The notes below the pieces were generated by a model, which searched no databases, was not told the origin of the DNA, and saw nothing but the letters and a program-made list of their open reading frames with translations. From Chryseobacterium indologenes (GTDB lineage: Bacteria; Bacteroidota; Bacteroidia; Flavobacteriales; Weeksellaceae), in contig DJTE01000040.1 of the NCBI GenBank assembly GCA_002439165.1, positions 80,578 through 144,577 on the forward strand: a DNA stretch of 64,000 nt, read 5' to 3'. A program made the position numbers and the translations under genes. Every line of letters begins with the position of its first letter. Within the stretch, counting starts at the first letter, position 1. Positions 17,492 to 26,320 of this stretch are shown in pieces.

Positions 17492-18646
17492 ATGAACTAT
17501 GCACAGACATATCCTATCGGGAACGATTACAATACCCGAACAGCAACGACAAAGACAATTGCACCGCCAGTTAAACGAGTTCGCCAATTGGATGCAAAAG
17601 CCAAAGGATGCAAACGAAGTACGGAAAGACAAACGCAAATCAGTACCAACAGCGATGTTGCCAATGGTTTTCTAAAATGTTCGTTTCTGCCTAAACTGAA
17701 AGAAACGAAAACCGTACAGGCTTGCAGTAAATCAGACAAAACGGAAAGGGATTTTTTTCAGTCCCTTTCCAAATTGGCAGAACATTACAATATTGAACCT
17801 GCACAGACCAAACAATTTGACTATCCCTATAATATGGCATTGGCTATGACTGATGTAGAGGAAAAGTTAAAGAGCAAGGTTTTGGATTGGGAAGAAATCC
17901 GTTTGGTACAGGACAGTAAGAAAACCTATTTCGTAAGTGAAGAACGCTACAATACAGGAGCAACACTTTTTTACATTCCTGTTTCGCCATTGTACCGCCT
18001 TTTGCACGATAAAAAGAGAAAATCCAACGCACATTTATTATTGTCTGTTTGTGCTTATCTGTATCATATAGCCGACATTCCGTATTACAGGCAGGAAGCA
18101 AGCTATCTCTATTGGATGTACGAAATGATGAACGATTGGGTTGAACAGGACGATTATACCGAAGAAACCGAAGTTTATTTATCAGAAATCAAACAAGCCG
18201 AATTTATCGGTGATTTTATTGAACAACGGATTTATAACCGTATCAATCTGACCGTATTTGAACAGCGTATTGAAAAGTTCAAAGTAAGAAATGTTTTTGA
18301 CAAGGAATGTTTAACCGTAGCAAAAGAAGCCTTTTCCCTGTATAAAACCTATCCGAATGAAAATGTACTCCGCAATGCCAAACCCAATGGAGAAGCATCT
18401 GGAGACGATATGGAAAATGTTATCGGAATGGAAAAGTACATTTCATTTTACGCAGACCATAAAGGTTGGCTGAATGAAACCTTGATAGAATCCGTAAACA
18501 CCGATATACAGGAATACGGACAAATGGAAGAACCCATTATACTAAAACAGTTTGACGGCAGGGATATAACCGCCAACAATCTTTGTTTTGAAAAGAGGTT
18601 ATTTCAATTATTACACAACCTAAGCGATATTTTACACCAATGTTAA
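17492..18646 (+). CDS. PRTRC-cassette protein, probably protein F
   Basis: A 384-residue protein between C and B, the place held by protein F in other PRTRC cassettes; the identity is by position. From residue 85 on it looks like a real globular protein (FFQSLSKLAEHYNI, FYIPVSPLYRLLHDKKRK, HLLLSVCAYLYHIADIPYYR). The first 75 residues are basic and poor in structure, and a second frame (17499-17675) over the same bases reads more like protein. The start at 17492 has the same leader style as its neighbours, so I keep it, but the N-terminus is uncertain. Confidence 0.6.
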   Translation: MNYAQTYPIGNDYNTRTATTKTIAPPVKRVRQLDAKAKGCKRSTERQTQISTNSDVANGFLKCSFLPKLKETKTVQACSKSDKTERDFFQSLSKLAEHYNIEPAQTKQFDYPYNMALAMTDVEEKLKSKVLDWEEIRLVQDSKKTYFVSEERYNTGATLFYIPVSPLYRLLHDKKRKSNAHLLLSVCAYLYHIADIPYYRQEASYLYWMYEMMNDWVEQDDYTEETEVYLSEIKQAEFIGDFIEQRIYNRINLTVFEQRIEKFKVRNVFDKECLTVAKEAFSLYKTYPNENVLRNAKPNGEASGDDMENVIGMEKYISFYADHKGWLNETLIESVNTDIQEYGQMEEPIILKQFDGRDITANNLCFEKRLFQLLHNLSDILHQC

Positions 18647-18656
18647 ACACAAGAAT

Positions 18657-19382
18657 ATGGAAACGATTAACGATATAACACAGGACTTCGGGACATTATA
18701 CCACCCCAAATCGGCTTTGGTATTCTACGAAACCAAAGAACGGACAACCGATGTGTATGTAGAGCATTTTGATATGGATAAAAACGGAAATCCAATCAAT
18801 GCCCACCCATTGACCGTGAGAGAAGCAAATATATTGGCAAAGTCACTTCGCACCGAAAAAGACAAGGACAAAGCCTTTTTAAAACCAAACGGAATTTTAC
18901 CGACAAACATTTTGCACCTTAATCCGAGTGCAGAAAAAGCCACGGTAATCTGGTACACCAAAGCACAGCAAAGAAAGTTGTTTTTTGTGGACGGTCTGAA
19001 AATTCCCAATGGTAAAGCCTTTGTACCGCCAATGCTTTGGAAAGCAAGCAAAAACAGTCTTGCCGTTTATTCCCTTTCGAGTGACAGAAGACCGAACGAT
19101 AAGACTAAACTGCATTACGCTCCGTTTTTCAATATTTACGAAGATGGTAAAGTTTGTATGGGTACAGTAAGCGTTGATATTAAAAAATCGGCTTCGGTGG
19201 AAGAATTTATACAGGCTTGGGAACACTACTTTTTCAATAGTTATTTCAGCCACTTATTGGGCAAACACAATCCCATAAAAGGCGATTGCGTAAAAGTTTG
19301 GAAAGACCTTATCAATACAGATAAACCCTTTCCGAAAGAAGTATTGAAACCGTATAACAAAACCCTTAAAAATCTATTGTAA
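18657..19382 (+). CDS. PRTRC system protein B, E2-like
   Basis: A 241-residue protein of the PRTRC_B family, classed with the predicted prokaryotic E2 family D. It starts with FGTLYHPKSALVFYE and contains LKPNGILPTNILHLNP. Cys167 in YEDGKVCMGTV lies in the most conserved stretch and is the best candidate for the thioester-forming residue, with WEHYFFNSYFSHL following. The stop codon overlaps the start of the ThiF gene (TAATG), so B and ThiF are made together. The role as a ubiquitin-like carrier is inferred from fold and context. Confidence 0.85.
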   Translation: METINDITQDFGTLYHPKSALVFYETKERTTDVYVEHFDMDKNGNPINAHPLTVREANILAKSLRTEKDKDKAFLKPNGILPTNILHLNPSAEKATVIWYTKAQQRKLFFVDGLKIPNGKAFVPPMLWKASKNSLAVYSLSSDRRPNDKTKLHYAPFFNIYEDGKVCMGTVSVDIKKSASVEEFIQAWEHYFFNSYFSHLLGKHNPIKGDCVKVWKDLINTDKPFPKEVLKPYNKTLKNLL

Positions 19383-20191
19383 TGGAAACAGTAAAAACAG
19401 CCGTTCATTTTACGGACAACTATTTGATAAGCCCTACTAACCCGATTGAAGTCAATTTGATTGGTGCAGGTGGCACAGGTTCAAAGGTGCTGACCGCCTT
19501 AATGGAAATGAACCACAGTTTAACAGAATTGGGACACGCAGGATTGCATGTTCGTTTGTGGGATGATGATATTATCACGGAAGCCAATTTAGGCAGACAG
19601 CGATTTGCACCGAGTGAAACAGGCTTGTACAAATCGGTAGCACTCATAAACCGTGTTAATCGGTTTATGGGAACAAATTGGAAAGCAGAAACCCAAAAGT
19701 TTGAACGCAATTCTTTAGGAGGACTGCCCGAAAATGCGAAAGCTACGATTTATATTACTTGTGTGGATAATGTAAAGACAAGGTTTGATATTGCAGAAAT
19801 GCTCAAAGCAATGAGTAAACAACGCAGAGCCAACCGTGATGAACCAAAATATTGGTTGGATTTTGGAAACAGCCAACATACAGGGCAAGTGTTACTATCT
19901 ACCATCGGAAGTATCAAACAACCCGACTCTGAAAGGTATGAAACGGTGGCAAGCCTGCCAATGGTTACAGATGAATTTGGAGAACTGCTAAACCAGTCCG
20001 AACAAACGGACGATACGCCAAGTTGCAGTTTGGCAGAAGCTTTAGAAAAACAGGATTTGTATATCAATGCAACATTGGCTCAAATGGGTTGTTCGCTGTT
20101 GTGGAATATGTTTCGCTACGGAATGACCGAAAACAGGGGATTTTTCATTAATCTGAAAAATTTCCACACCCAACCCCTGAAAGTCGCCTGA
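19382..20191 (+). CDS. PRTRC system ThiF-family protein, E1-like
   Basis: A 269-residue E1-like adenylyltransferase. The nucleotide-binding loop NLIGAGGTGSKVL is near residues 25-37, VRLWDDDIITEANLGRQRF supplies the ATP-contacting Asp and Arg residues, and ITCVDNVKTRF is the crossover region. Cys in DDTPSCSLAEAL (about residue 213) lies where E1 enzymes hold the catalytic Cys. It would activate the C-terminal Gly of protein C. No JAB-type deconjugating protease (PRTRC A) is seen in this cassette. It is the last gene of the unit. Confidence 0.9.
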   Translation: METVKTAVHFTDNYLISPTNPIEVNLIGAGGTGSKVLTALMEMNHSLTELGHAGLHVRLWDDDIITEANLGRQRFAPSETGLYKSVALINRVNRFMGTNWKAETQKFERNSLGGLPENAKATIYITCVDNVKTRFDIAEMLKAMSKQRRANRDEPKYWLDFGNSQHTGQVLLSTIGSIKQPDSERYETVASLPMVTDEFGELLNQSEQTDDTPSCSLAEALEKQDLYINATLAQMGCSLLWNMFRYGMTENRGFFINLKNFHTQPLKVA

Positions 20192-20612
20192 CCCCAAAAG
20201 GTCGGGCGGCGAAAAGACGCATCCTTCCTTTGGTCGGAACCGCCTTTTCGCATTTAAAAAGGTGCAACCACTTTCCTAAAATGCACCGCTATGCAGTTCC
20301 CTTTCTCTACATTTTACCAAACAGGTTGCGACATTCTTTTCATGGGATATTCATTATCCCATTTGTTGTTTTTGGAAATGACTTCTTTTCTTTTCACATC
20401 TGCGACCAAAGAAAAGAAGCAAAAGAACGTCGCTTGATTAGAAATAATACTTTGAAAGCAATTTATCATACAATACCATTTTTTTTATAAATTAGCCAAA
20501 GGCTTGAAGTATTGTTTGTTGCTCAACGAGATTGTAAAACTTATTTTCAATTTAATTGATTCTATACATACCATTATAGCTTTGTTTATTTATTTCTAAC
20601 CAAGAAAAGCAA
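20192..20612. other. Non-coding gap between the PRTRC cassette and the defence island
   Basis: Three inverted repeats are seen: GCCTGACC/GGTCGGGC at the ThiF stop (about 20186-20209), ATGGGATA/TATCCCAT (20342-20362), and a perfect 12-bp pair CTTCTTTTCTTT/AAAGAAAAGAAG (20382-20419). Base composition becomes AT-rich from about 20430, which probably marks the left edge of the inserted island. A plus-strand 86-codon frame here looks non-coding. Confidence 0.5.
20556..20584 (+). promoter_or_regulatory. Bacteroidetes-type promoter of the OLD nuclease/helicase operon
   Basis: TTG at 20556-20558 and TAGCTTTG at 20577-20584 match the TTTG / TAnnTTTG consensus with an 18-bp spacer, 28 bp before the nuclease start codon. 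The island carries its own promoter. Confidence 0.65.
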
Positions 20613-22541
20613 ATGTATTTATCCTATATAAAAGTTGAGAATTACAAAGGAATCGAAGCAATTGAAACAGAATTTGACCCCAAATTAAATATAATTATTG
20701 GTGAAAATGGGTGTGGAAAATCAGCAATCATTGACGCTATACGTCTGTTATATAATATTGGAGAGCCTATCAGAGAGATTTCTGTTTCATCTGATGACTT
20801 TCATCAAAAAACAGTAGAGAACGGAGGAATCAAAACTATTCAAAAGTCTTCACTCATTACTATAACATATGTTTTCAAAGGGCTATCTACAGCGCAAAAA
20901 GGAGCTTTTTATGAATATATGGTAATCGATCCTAATAAAATCGAAGAAGATTATGCTAAAATATCGATTTCTTACGAAGAGAAAGATGGGAAATATCCGA
21001 ACTTCTCATATAATACAGGAAATATTGATGGGCAAAAAGCCGATTATAAAACATTTGAACTTTTTCAACATTACTATTTAGGGGCATTGAGAGATAGTAC
21101 TAAAGATCTACTGAGCACTCGGAATAATATTCTTGGAAAAGTTATAAGACGATTTGTAAAGAGAGAAAAGTCTGAGTCTGAAATTGAACAAATTATTAAA
21201 GATGCTAATTCTCAATTGTTGAGCCGTGATGAGGTAAAAAATACCAGAGATGGGGTGAATACAAATCTCGAAAGTATTTTTAAGAAAGTTATTGATAATA
21301 AAATTGGGGTTAGAATTGAAGAAGCAAAAACAGAATATATTGTTAATGCTATTAAACCCTATCTTCCACATGATAGATCAACCCTAACGGATGAAGGATT
21401 TCATTTATGGCAAAATAGTTTAGGGTTAAACAATCTGATATACATAGCAGTAGTTCTTGGTGATATAAAAGAGCAAATTAAAGATAATGGTCTTCCTCAT
21501 TTCGCCTTATTAATTGAAGAGCCTGAATCTCATCTGCATCCCCAATTGCAACTAAGCCTTTATAACTTTCTCAACAATGCAAATGCTACCGAAAATAGTC
21601 AGCTATTTATAACTACTCATTCACCGACTTTAACTTCAAAAGTCCCCCTAAAGAATCTTATCCTTTTGGATTGTGGCAAAGCGACAAAACTTGATAAACA
21701 ATTTCAAAATAGAGAGTCTGAAAAATTAATCGAAGATACCACCAAAAATAAGGAATTGTTAGATCCTGATTTGGAAAATAGAATGAAGAAGCTTCAGAGA
21801 TATATAGACGTGACCAAATCTCAACTTTTATTTGCAAAATCAATTTTGTTCATTGAAGGTATTTCAGAAGAACTATTGATTTCAGCGTTTACTCTTTTGG
21901 AGGACTATAAATTGGAGGATTACAGAACCGAAATTGTTAACGTAAAAGGAACATCTTTCTATCCATTCCTCTATCTTTTTAATCATTCAAATCTATTAGA
22001 GAGAATTAACAAACCTATTTCCATCATCACAGATGATGATAGATTTACAGATTCGAAAAAAACTGAATATAGTTTTGATAGTTTGATAAATGATACCACT
22101 ATTCTCGATCTGTTAGATGATTCTATTCAAAAAGGTAATGCAGTATCGAGAATAAAAAACTTGAATTCTGTAAAGAATAATGCAGATAACATTCAAATCT
22201 TTGAGTCATTCAAAACATTAGAATACGAAATTGCATTGCATAACATAAATGATGATAGGAGAAATTTTAAAAGCAACTTTTTAGTACAATATTTAGACCT
22301 TGTAGAAAGTGCTAAAATCATTAAAATTGTTGCTTATATGGCGACATTTGCTACAGATTTAATGACAGATGAGCAAAGAAGGAAAGTTGCAATTCTCCTA
22401 TGGAAAACTTTTCCCGCTAAAGCTGAATTTGCACAGGACTTCTCAATTCATTTGCTGGATAATTTGGAAGATGCAAAAGCATCATTTATGGTTCCAAAGT
22501 ATATATTAAATGCATTAACTCATTTAAAAAACGGATTATAA
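20613..22541 (+). CDS. OLD-family ATP-dependent endonuclease with TOPRIM domain (GajA-like)
   Basis: A 642-residue protein. The ABC-type ATPase part shows Walker A GENGCGKS (residues 30-37), a signature region around 265-300, Walker B LLIEEPESHLHPQLQ and the switch His in FITTHSPTLTSK. A TOPRIM nuclease follows from about residue 410: LFIEGISEELLI supplies the Glu and IITDDDRF the DxD metal site. The stop codon overlaps the start of the helicase gene (TAATG). An OLD nuclease plus UvrD helicase pair is the make-up of Gabija anti-phage systems. The protein is longer than the well-known GajA (about 578), so it is a relative, not a proven Gabija. Confidence 0.82.
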   Translation: MYLSYIKVENYKGIEAIETEFDPKLNIIIGENGCGKSAIIDAIRLLYNIGEPIREISVSSDDFHQKTVENGGIKTIQKSSLITITYVFKGLSTAQKGAFYEYMVIDPNKIEEDYAKISISYEEKDGKYPNFSYNTGNIDGQKADYKTFELFQHYYLGALRDSTKDLLSTRNNILGKVIRRFVKREKSESEIEQIIKDANSQLLSRDEVKNTRDGVNTNLESIFKKVIDNKIGVRIEEAKTEYIVNAIKPYLPHDRSTLTDEGFHLWQNSLGLNNLIYIAVVLGDIKEQIKDNGLPHFALLIEEPESHLHPQLQLSLYNFLNNANATENSQLFITTHSPTLTSKVPLKNLILLDCGKATKLDKQFQNRESEKLIEDTTKNKELLDPDLENRMKKLQRYIDVTKSQLLFAKSILFIEGISEELLISAFTLLEDYKLEDYRTEIVNVKGTSFYPFLYLFNHSNLLERINKPISIITDDDRFTDSKKTEYSFDSLINDTTILDLLDDSIQKGNAVSRIKNLNSVKNNADNIQIFESFKTLEYEIALHNINDDRRNFKSNFLVQYLDLVESAKIIKIVAYMATFATDLMTDEQRRKVAILLWKTFPAKAEFAQDFSIHLLDNLEDAKASFMVPKYILNALTHLKNGL

Positions 22542-24361
22542 TGTATTTTGAAAATGAGGAAAGATTAGCTTATCTACAAGCTAGGGGGAAAGTTATTCTA
22601 AGTGCCTGCCCAGGTAGTGGAAAAACAACCACTATTGCGAAGAAGATTTTAAATTTAGAAACTTCAAAAGAAATCGGAGGTCATTCTGGTGTAGCTTGTT
22701 TATCGTTCACTAATTCTGCTAAAGACGAAATTAATGAAGCATATAGAAAGCTAAGCGGTAAATCACTTCAGTTTCCTAACCACGTATCAACCATTGATAG
22801 TTTTATAAATAAATTTATTACACTTCCTTTTTATAATTTGCTTAATCGTGATTTCAATAGACCAAAGATACTTGATCATACAAATATCTTAGATGACATG
22901 TGGAAAACGACCTACGTAAAAAATGGAAAGACACTAGATGGTTTGTTACGACCTTTGAATAACGCAGAATATAAAGCAAAAAATAATCGCAGTATTTTTC
23001 ATTTATATCCTCCGAGCGAAATAAGAATTGAGCCTGATGGTACATTTTCAATAAATGGTAATCAACCATCTCTGGATAAAGTAGATAGAGAGAATTTTAA
23101 TAAGTATTGTCAGCTAATAAAAAATAGACAATTTACAAAAGGTCTTATATCAACTGGAGACTCTGCATATATTGCACTACATTTATTAAGAAATAACCCC
23201 AAAATTTGCCAATGGCTTAGTCTAAGATTCCCTTTTGTTATAATTGATGAGGCTCAGGACAATTCTTTAATACAGCACGCCATATTTGAGGAATTGGTGA
23301 ACCAAGGCCTGAAAAACATTGAATTAATTGGAGACCCTTATCAAAGCCTGTATGAATGGAGAGACGCAAAACCTGATGAATTCTTAAGAAAATATGAAAG
23401 CGATCAAACTTGGCAATCTTATGACTTGACCGACAATAGACGTTCGCCTCAAAGTATCATTGATGTTTTTTCTAAAGTTAGACGTTCAGACGACTTAGCA
23501 ATTAATAGTGTTGACTGTGAGGAGCAAAATAACTCTGTTATAGTGTACAAATATTCAAGCAATAATCACCAATTAATAATTAAACATTATGACGATTATT
23601 GTTCAACAAAGAAACACCTTAATAGCTGTATTGTAGTTAGGGGAAATTCGTTAAAAGATTCGTTGCTGGGAAAAAAACTAGAACAAAGACCTTGGGGTAC
23701 AGAACTACCTAAAGATATCATTTATGCTAAAAATCTCTACATCAGCGGTGATATTAAAAATGCAATAAAAGAAATACGAGCAATAAGTATTCAGCTCATT
23801 TATACTGATACATCTGATTATCATATACTAAAGGAAATTGAAAAAGAAAAGAGTGTTGATCCTCATTTTAATTCTTTAATGATTACCATCTTAAATGAAT
23901 TACCTGATTTTAGCAAAACTGTACAAGACTGGACAACAGAAACTCAGCTTTTTCTAAAAAACAGATTGAAACTTAATTATGACGTTGACTTTAATTTACG
24001 AAATAGAAAATCAAAATACTTCGAAAAAACTACATTATTGGAAACCGTAAGCCAGCATTTCAAGAAGTCTTTTTCTGCTTTTAATATTCCCATTACAACA
24101 ATACACCAAGTCAAAGGTCAAACCTTGGATTCAATTCTTGTTTTCTTCAATGAAAGAAAGCATAAGGATAACATCTTATTTGAAAACATATCAAACAGCG
24201 GAAATATTTTTCCTGATGAAACGAGGAGATTAATATATGTAGCCCTATCCAGACCAAAATATCTATTAGCAATGGCATTTCCGGATAGTATAAAAGATAT
24301 TGATCTCAAAAAGAAATTTGGTGAAGCCATAAAGATAGTAACACAAGAAGAATTGATATAA
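22541..24361 (+). CDS. UvrD/PcrA-like helicase (GajB-like)
   Basis: A 606-residue superfamily 1 helicase. Motifs in order: Walker A LSACPGSGKTTTIAK (about residues 17-31), Ia CLSFTNSAKDEI, II FVIIDEAQDNS (about 232), III LIGDPYQSLYEWR, IV YDLTDNRRSPQSI, V TIHQVKGQTLDSI and VI RLIYVALSRPKYLL. All core motifs are intact. It starts within the stop codon of the nuclease gene, so the two are translated together. In Gabija the helicase senses DNA or nucleotide changes and works with the nuclease. It is about 110 residues longer than the studied GajB. Confidence 0.85.
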   Translation: MYFENEERLAYLQARGKVILSACPGSGKTTTIAKKILNLETSKEIGGHSGVACLSFTNSAKDEINEAYRKLSGKSLQFPNHVSTIDSFINKFITLPFYNLLNRDFNRPKILDHTNILDDMWKTTYVKNGKTLDGLLRPLNNAEYKAKNNRSIFHLYPPSEIRIEPDGTFSINGNQPSLDKVDRENFNKYCQLIKNRQFTKGLISTGDSAYIALHLLRNNPKICQWLSLRFPFVIIDEAQDNSLIQHAIFEELVNQGLKNIELIGDPYQSLYEWRDAKPDEFLRKYESDQTWQSYDLTDNRRSPQSIIDVFSKVRRSDDLAINSVDCEEQNNSVIVYKYSSNNHQLIIKHYDDYCSTKKHLNSCIVVRGNSLKDSLLGKKLEQRPWGTELPKDIIYAKNLYISGDIKNAIKEIRAISIQLIYTDTSDYHILKEIEKEKSVDPHFNSLMITILNELPDFSKTVQDWTTETQLFLKNRLKLNYDVDFNLRNRKSKYFEKTTLLETVSQHFKKSFSAFNIPITTIHQVKGQTLDSILVFFNERKHKDNILFENISNSGNIFPDETRRLIYVALSRPKYLLAMAFPDSIKDIDLKKKFGEAIKIVTQEELI

Positions 24362-24424
24362 CTGCTGACGTTTCGAAAAGATTGTGAAAGGGATAGTCAA
24401 AGAATATATTTACAAAAAAAGTAT

Positions 24425-24439
24425 GCACCAAAATGGTGC
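24425..24439 (+). repeat. Perfect inverted repeat upstream of the zinc-cluster gene
   Basis: GCACCA-AAA-TGGTGC, 21 bp before the ATG of the next gene and 63 bp after the helicase stop. It may be an operator or a small attenuating hairpin. Confidence 0.5.
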
Positions 24440-24459
24440 TTAAAAATTAGTAAAAGCAA

Positions 24460-25344
24460 ATGCTAACCTATAACGAACTTATAGAACTAAGAGACCAATT
24501 AGTAAATAGCGAAATTCAGTTGGAACTTGCAAAAGCACAGTATTGGAATGGGTCCAAAGAGGAACAGCGCTCCTGGCATACAAAAGACTGGAAAGAAAGG
24601 AGGTCAGAATTTATTAAAGATAAATGCGAAATTTGCAGTAGTACTGATACATTAACTATACAACATAATTCTCATCCAAGAAAATATTCCGATTATTTAA
24701 GAGAACTAATAAGAGGATATACTAAAGACTACATAGATAGCAATCAAGAAGTTAGTAAGTCTGATTTTACAGATTATGTGCTAAAAAAATATAATTATGA
24801 ACCCGTTCCACTTTGTTCAAATTGCAATAACAAAAATCCAAGCGTAAGGGTAAGGAAAACTCCAAAATATCGCTGTGCAGATTGTAAGCATGAATTTGAT
24901 GAAGCAATTTTCAGAACGGCAAATGAACTCATTTCTATATTTTACGAAAATGAAGATGCTTACGAGGTTCAAGATAAATGTTTTGTTTCAAAGGATAAAT
25001 GGGCAAATAAGAACAATCTATCTAATATCCGATATTGGTTACAAAGAGAACGTGCTAAAAATAAGGATGCAGAGCAGATTGAGAAAGAAGCTTTTTTACT
25101 TCATGTAAATGACTGTATCAAATATCTTTCCTTTGAAGATGCAATAACTGCGTGCAGAAAATGCGCTTATAATCTTGATATCAAAAAGATGGAACTATGT
25201 CCTCAATGTAAGCAAAATTATAAAGGACTTCAGTATCCAACCTGTATCGATTGTTTGCCCGAAGAAAAGCGAAAAGCTGCACTAAAAAGTATACAATTCG
25301 GAAAAGAATGGCATGAAATGCATAAAGGGTTGGGGATTGACTAA
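24460..25344 (+). CDS. Multi-zinc-ribbon, possibly HNH-type protein linked to the OLD nuclease/helicase pair
   Basis: A 294-residue protein with six CxxC pairs: C56/C59, C119/C122, C139/C142, C232/C235, C247/C250 and C262/C265. The first pair in KCEICSSTDTLTIQHNSHPRKYSDYL, with His69 and His72, resembles an HNH nuclease core (CxxC ... HH). A later part (CPQCKQNYKGLQYPTCIDCLPEEKR) is a zinc ribbon. It has no signal or membrane segment. It lies 98 bp after the helicase gene in the same direction, so it may be a third part of the defence system. A nuclease function is only a suggestion. It is as AT-rich as the two genes before it. Confidence 0.65.
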   Translation: MLTYNELIELRDQLVNSEIQLELAKAQYWNGSKEEQRSWHTKDWKERRSEFIKDKCEICSSTDTLTIQHNSHPRKYSDYLRELIRGYTKDYIDSNQEVSKSDFTDYVLKKYNYEPVPLCSNCNNKNPSVRVRKTPKYRCADCKHEFDEAIFRTANELISIFYENEDAYEVQDKCFVSKDKWANKNNLSNIRYWLQRERAKNKDAEQIEKEAFLLHVNDCIKYLSFEDAITACRKCAYNLDIKKMELCPQCKQNYKGLQYPTCIDCLPEEKRKAALKSIQFGKEWHEMHKGLGID

Positions 25345-25353
25345 ATATAATAA

Positions 25354-25743
25354 TTAATTTTCTACAACTTTTTCAATCGCTTTTTTAAAATCAGCAACAT
25401 CACTGCCAACCAATAAACAACTCGAAAAACCAATATTTAAAAGAGCCTTGCCAACTTTCTCATCATCAATATCACTATGGGCAATCAATTTAATACGTGG
25501 ATATTTTTCTCTTAATTCCTGAAGCTGTACCAGCACATCATTATCGTAAAAATCTAAGTCTATGATACAGACTTCTGGAAGTGCTTTTAAAGCGGATAAT
25601 TGAGTTATTCCATCTTCGACATGCTCCAAGCGGAAGAGTATTTCAAATCCTGAACCAGAGAGGTCATTGCAAATACTATCTAAGATGAGGCTTTTATCAT
25701 TGATAAATGCCAGAGATTGTTTGGGTCTGTTTATTGTATCCAT
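25354..25743 (-). CDS. Receiver-domain (response regulator-like) protein, degenerate
   Basis: A 129-residue single receiver domain with no output domain. The likely phosphoacceptor Asp lies in EVCIIDLDFYDND, and the Ser/Thr position in KLIAHSD. Two key features are altered: the N-terminal acidic pair is AFINDK in place of DD, and the conserved Lys site is CLLVGSD (no Lys). It may therefore not be phosphorylated in the usual way. It lies downstream of two helix-turn-helix regulators' region, and converges on the defence island with a 9-bp gap. Confidence 0.8.
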   Translation of the reverse strand: MDTINRPKQSLAFINDKSLILDSICNDLSGSGFEILFRLEHVEDGITQLSALKALPEVCIIDLDFYDNDVLVQLQELREKYPRIKLIAHSDIDDEKVGKALLNIGFSSCLLVGSDVADFKKAIEKVVEN

Positions 25744-26020
25744 AATGCCATTTTTTCTTTTTCATGAACCCTACACAAAAAAAGAAAGCGTAGGCAATCA
25801 CACTTACCGGCATTAAGGCACTGGTACGCCATCCCCCAAATAAGCGGACGCCCACGCCTATGACGTGAGCGTTCTTACTTATCTGTTCCGGGGATTTAAA
25901 AATTACCAGTTTCTAATGCGGAACCTAAAGCAAAAACACTTTAAGTATTTTCTATCTTCTACAAAGATACAAAACTCATTTCGATATAGAAATATGCCCT
26001 AAACTAAATTTGATCATAGA
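25744..26020 (-). promoter_or_regulatory. Upstream region with a TATCTTTG promoter box for the receiver-domain gene
   Basis: On the minus strand TATCTTTG (plus-strand 25962-25969) matches the TAnnTTTG -7 element; no clear -33 TTTG lies at the right distance. About 220 bp separate it from the gene, which would give a long leader. No other gene is seen in this gap. Confidence 0.45.
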
Positions 26021-26320
26021 TTATTTGATTTTTTGGCTACAATAGTTTTGCTCCAATACACTCAATAAATCTGTTTCTTTATAAATGATTTTGCCTCCTA
26101 TTTGAATATACGGCAGAATATTGTCATCACGATATTGTTGCAAAGTACGTTTACTGATGTGTAACAGCTTGCATACATCTTCGCCCGACAGGTATATTTC
26201 TCCGTTCATTACGGGGCGGTAGTTTTTTAATATTTCTTCAATACGGCTTCGCAACCGCATTATCATCTCCTGTTGTTCGATGATTTCTTCGGTTTCATTC
26301 GTCAGTAAATCCATTGTCAT
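26021..26320 (-). CDS. Excisionase-like helix-turn-helix protein
   Basis: A 99-residue DNA-binding protein of the MerR-like HTH_17 type. The motif YLSGEDVCKLLHISKRTLQQYRDDNILPYIQIGGKIIYKETDL (shown in parts: EDVCKLLHISKRTLQQYRDD, PYIQIGGKIIY) is typical of ICE excisionases and regulators. The N-terminal half is a charged helix that could dimerise. It overlaps the previous gene of the pair by 26 bp. It probably acts with it on the att sites or on ICE promoters. Confidence 0.8.
   Translation of the reverse strand: MTMDLLTNETEEIIEQQEMIMRLRSRIEEILKNYRPVMNGEIYLSGEDVCKLLHISKRTLQQYRDDNILPYIQIGGKIIYKETDLLSVLEQNYCSQKIK

Noticed and set aside
20230..20490. 86-codon plus-strand frame between ThiF and the OLD nuclease gene
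   Set aside because: Composition reads like non-coding sequence (runs of aromatic and basic residues), it spans two hairpins, and there is no leader like those of neighbouring genes.
24425..24439. Terminator between helicase and zinc-cluster gene
   Set aside because: The 6-bp stem is short and followed by TTAAAAA, not a T run; more likely an operator or weak hairpin.
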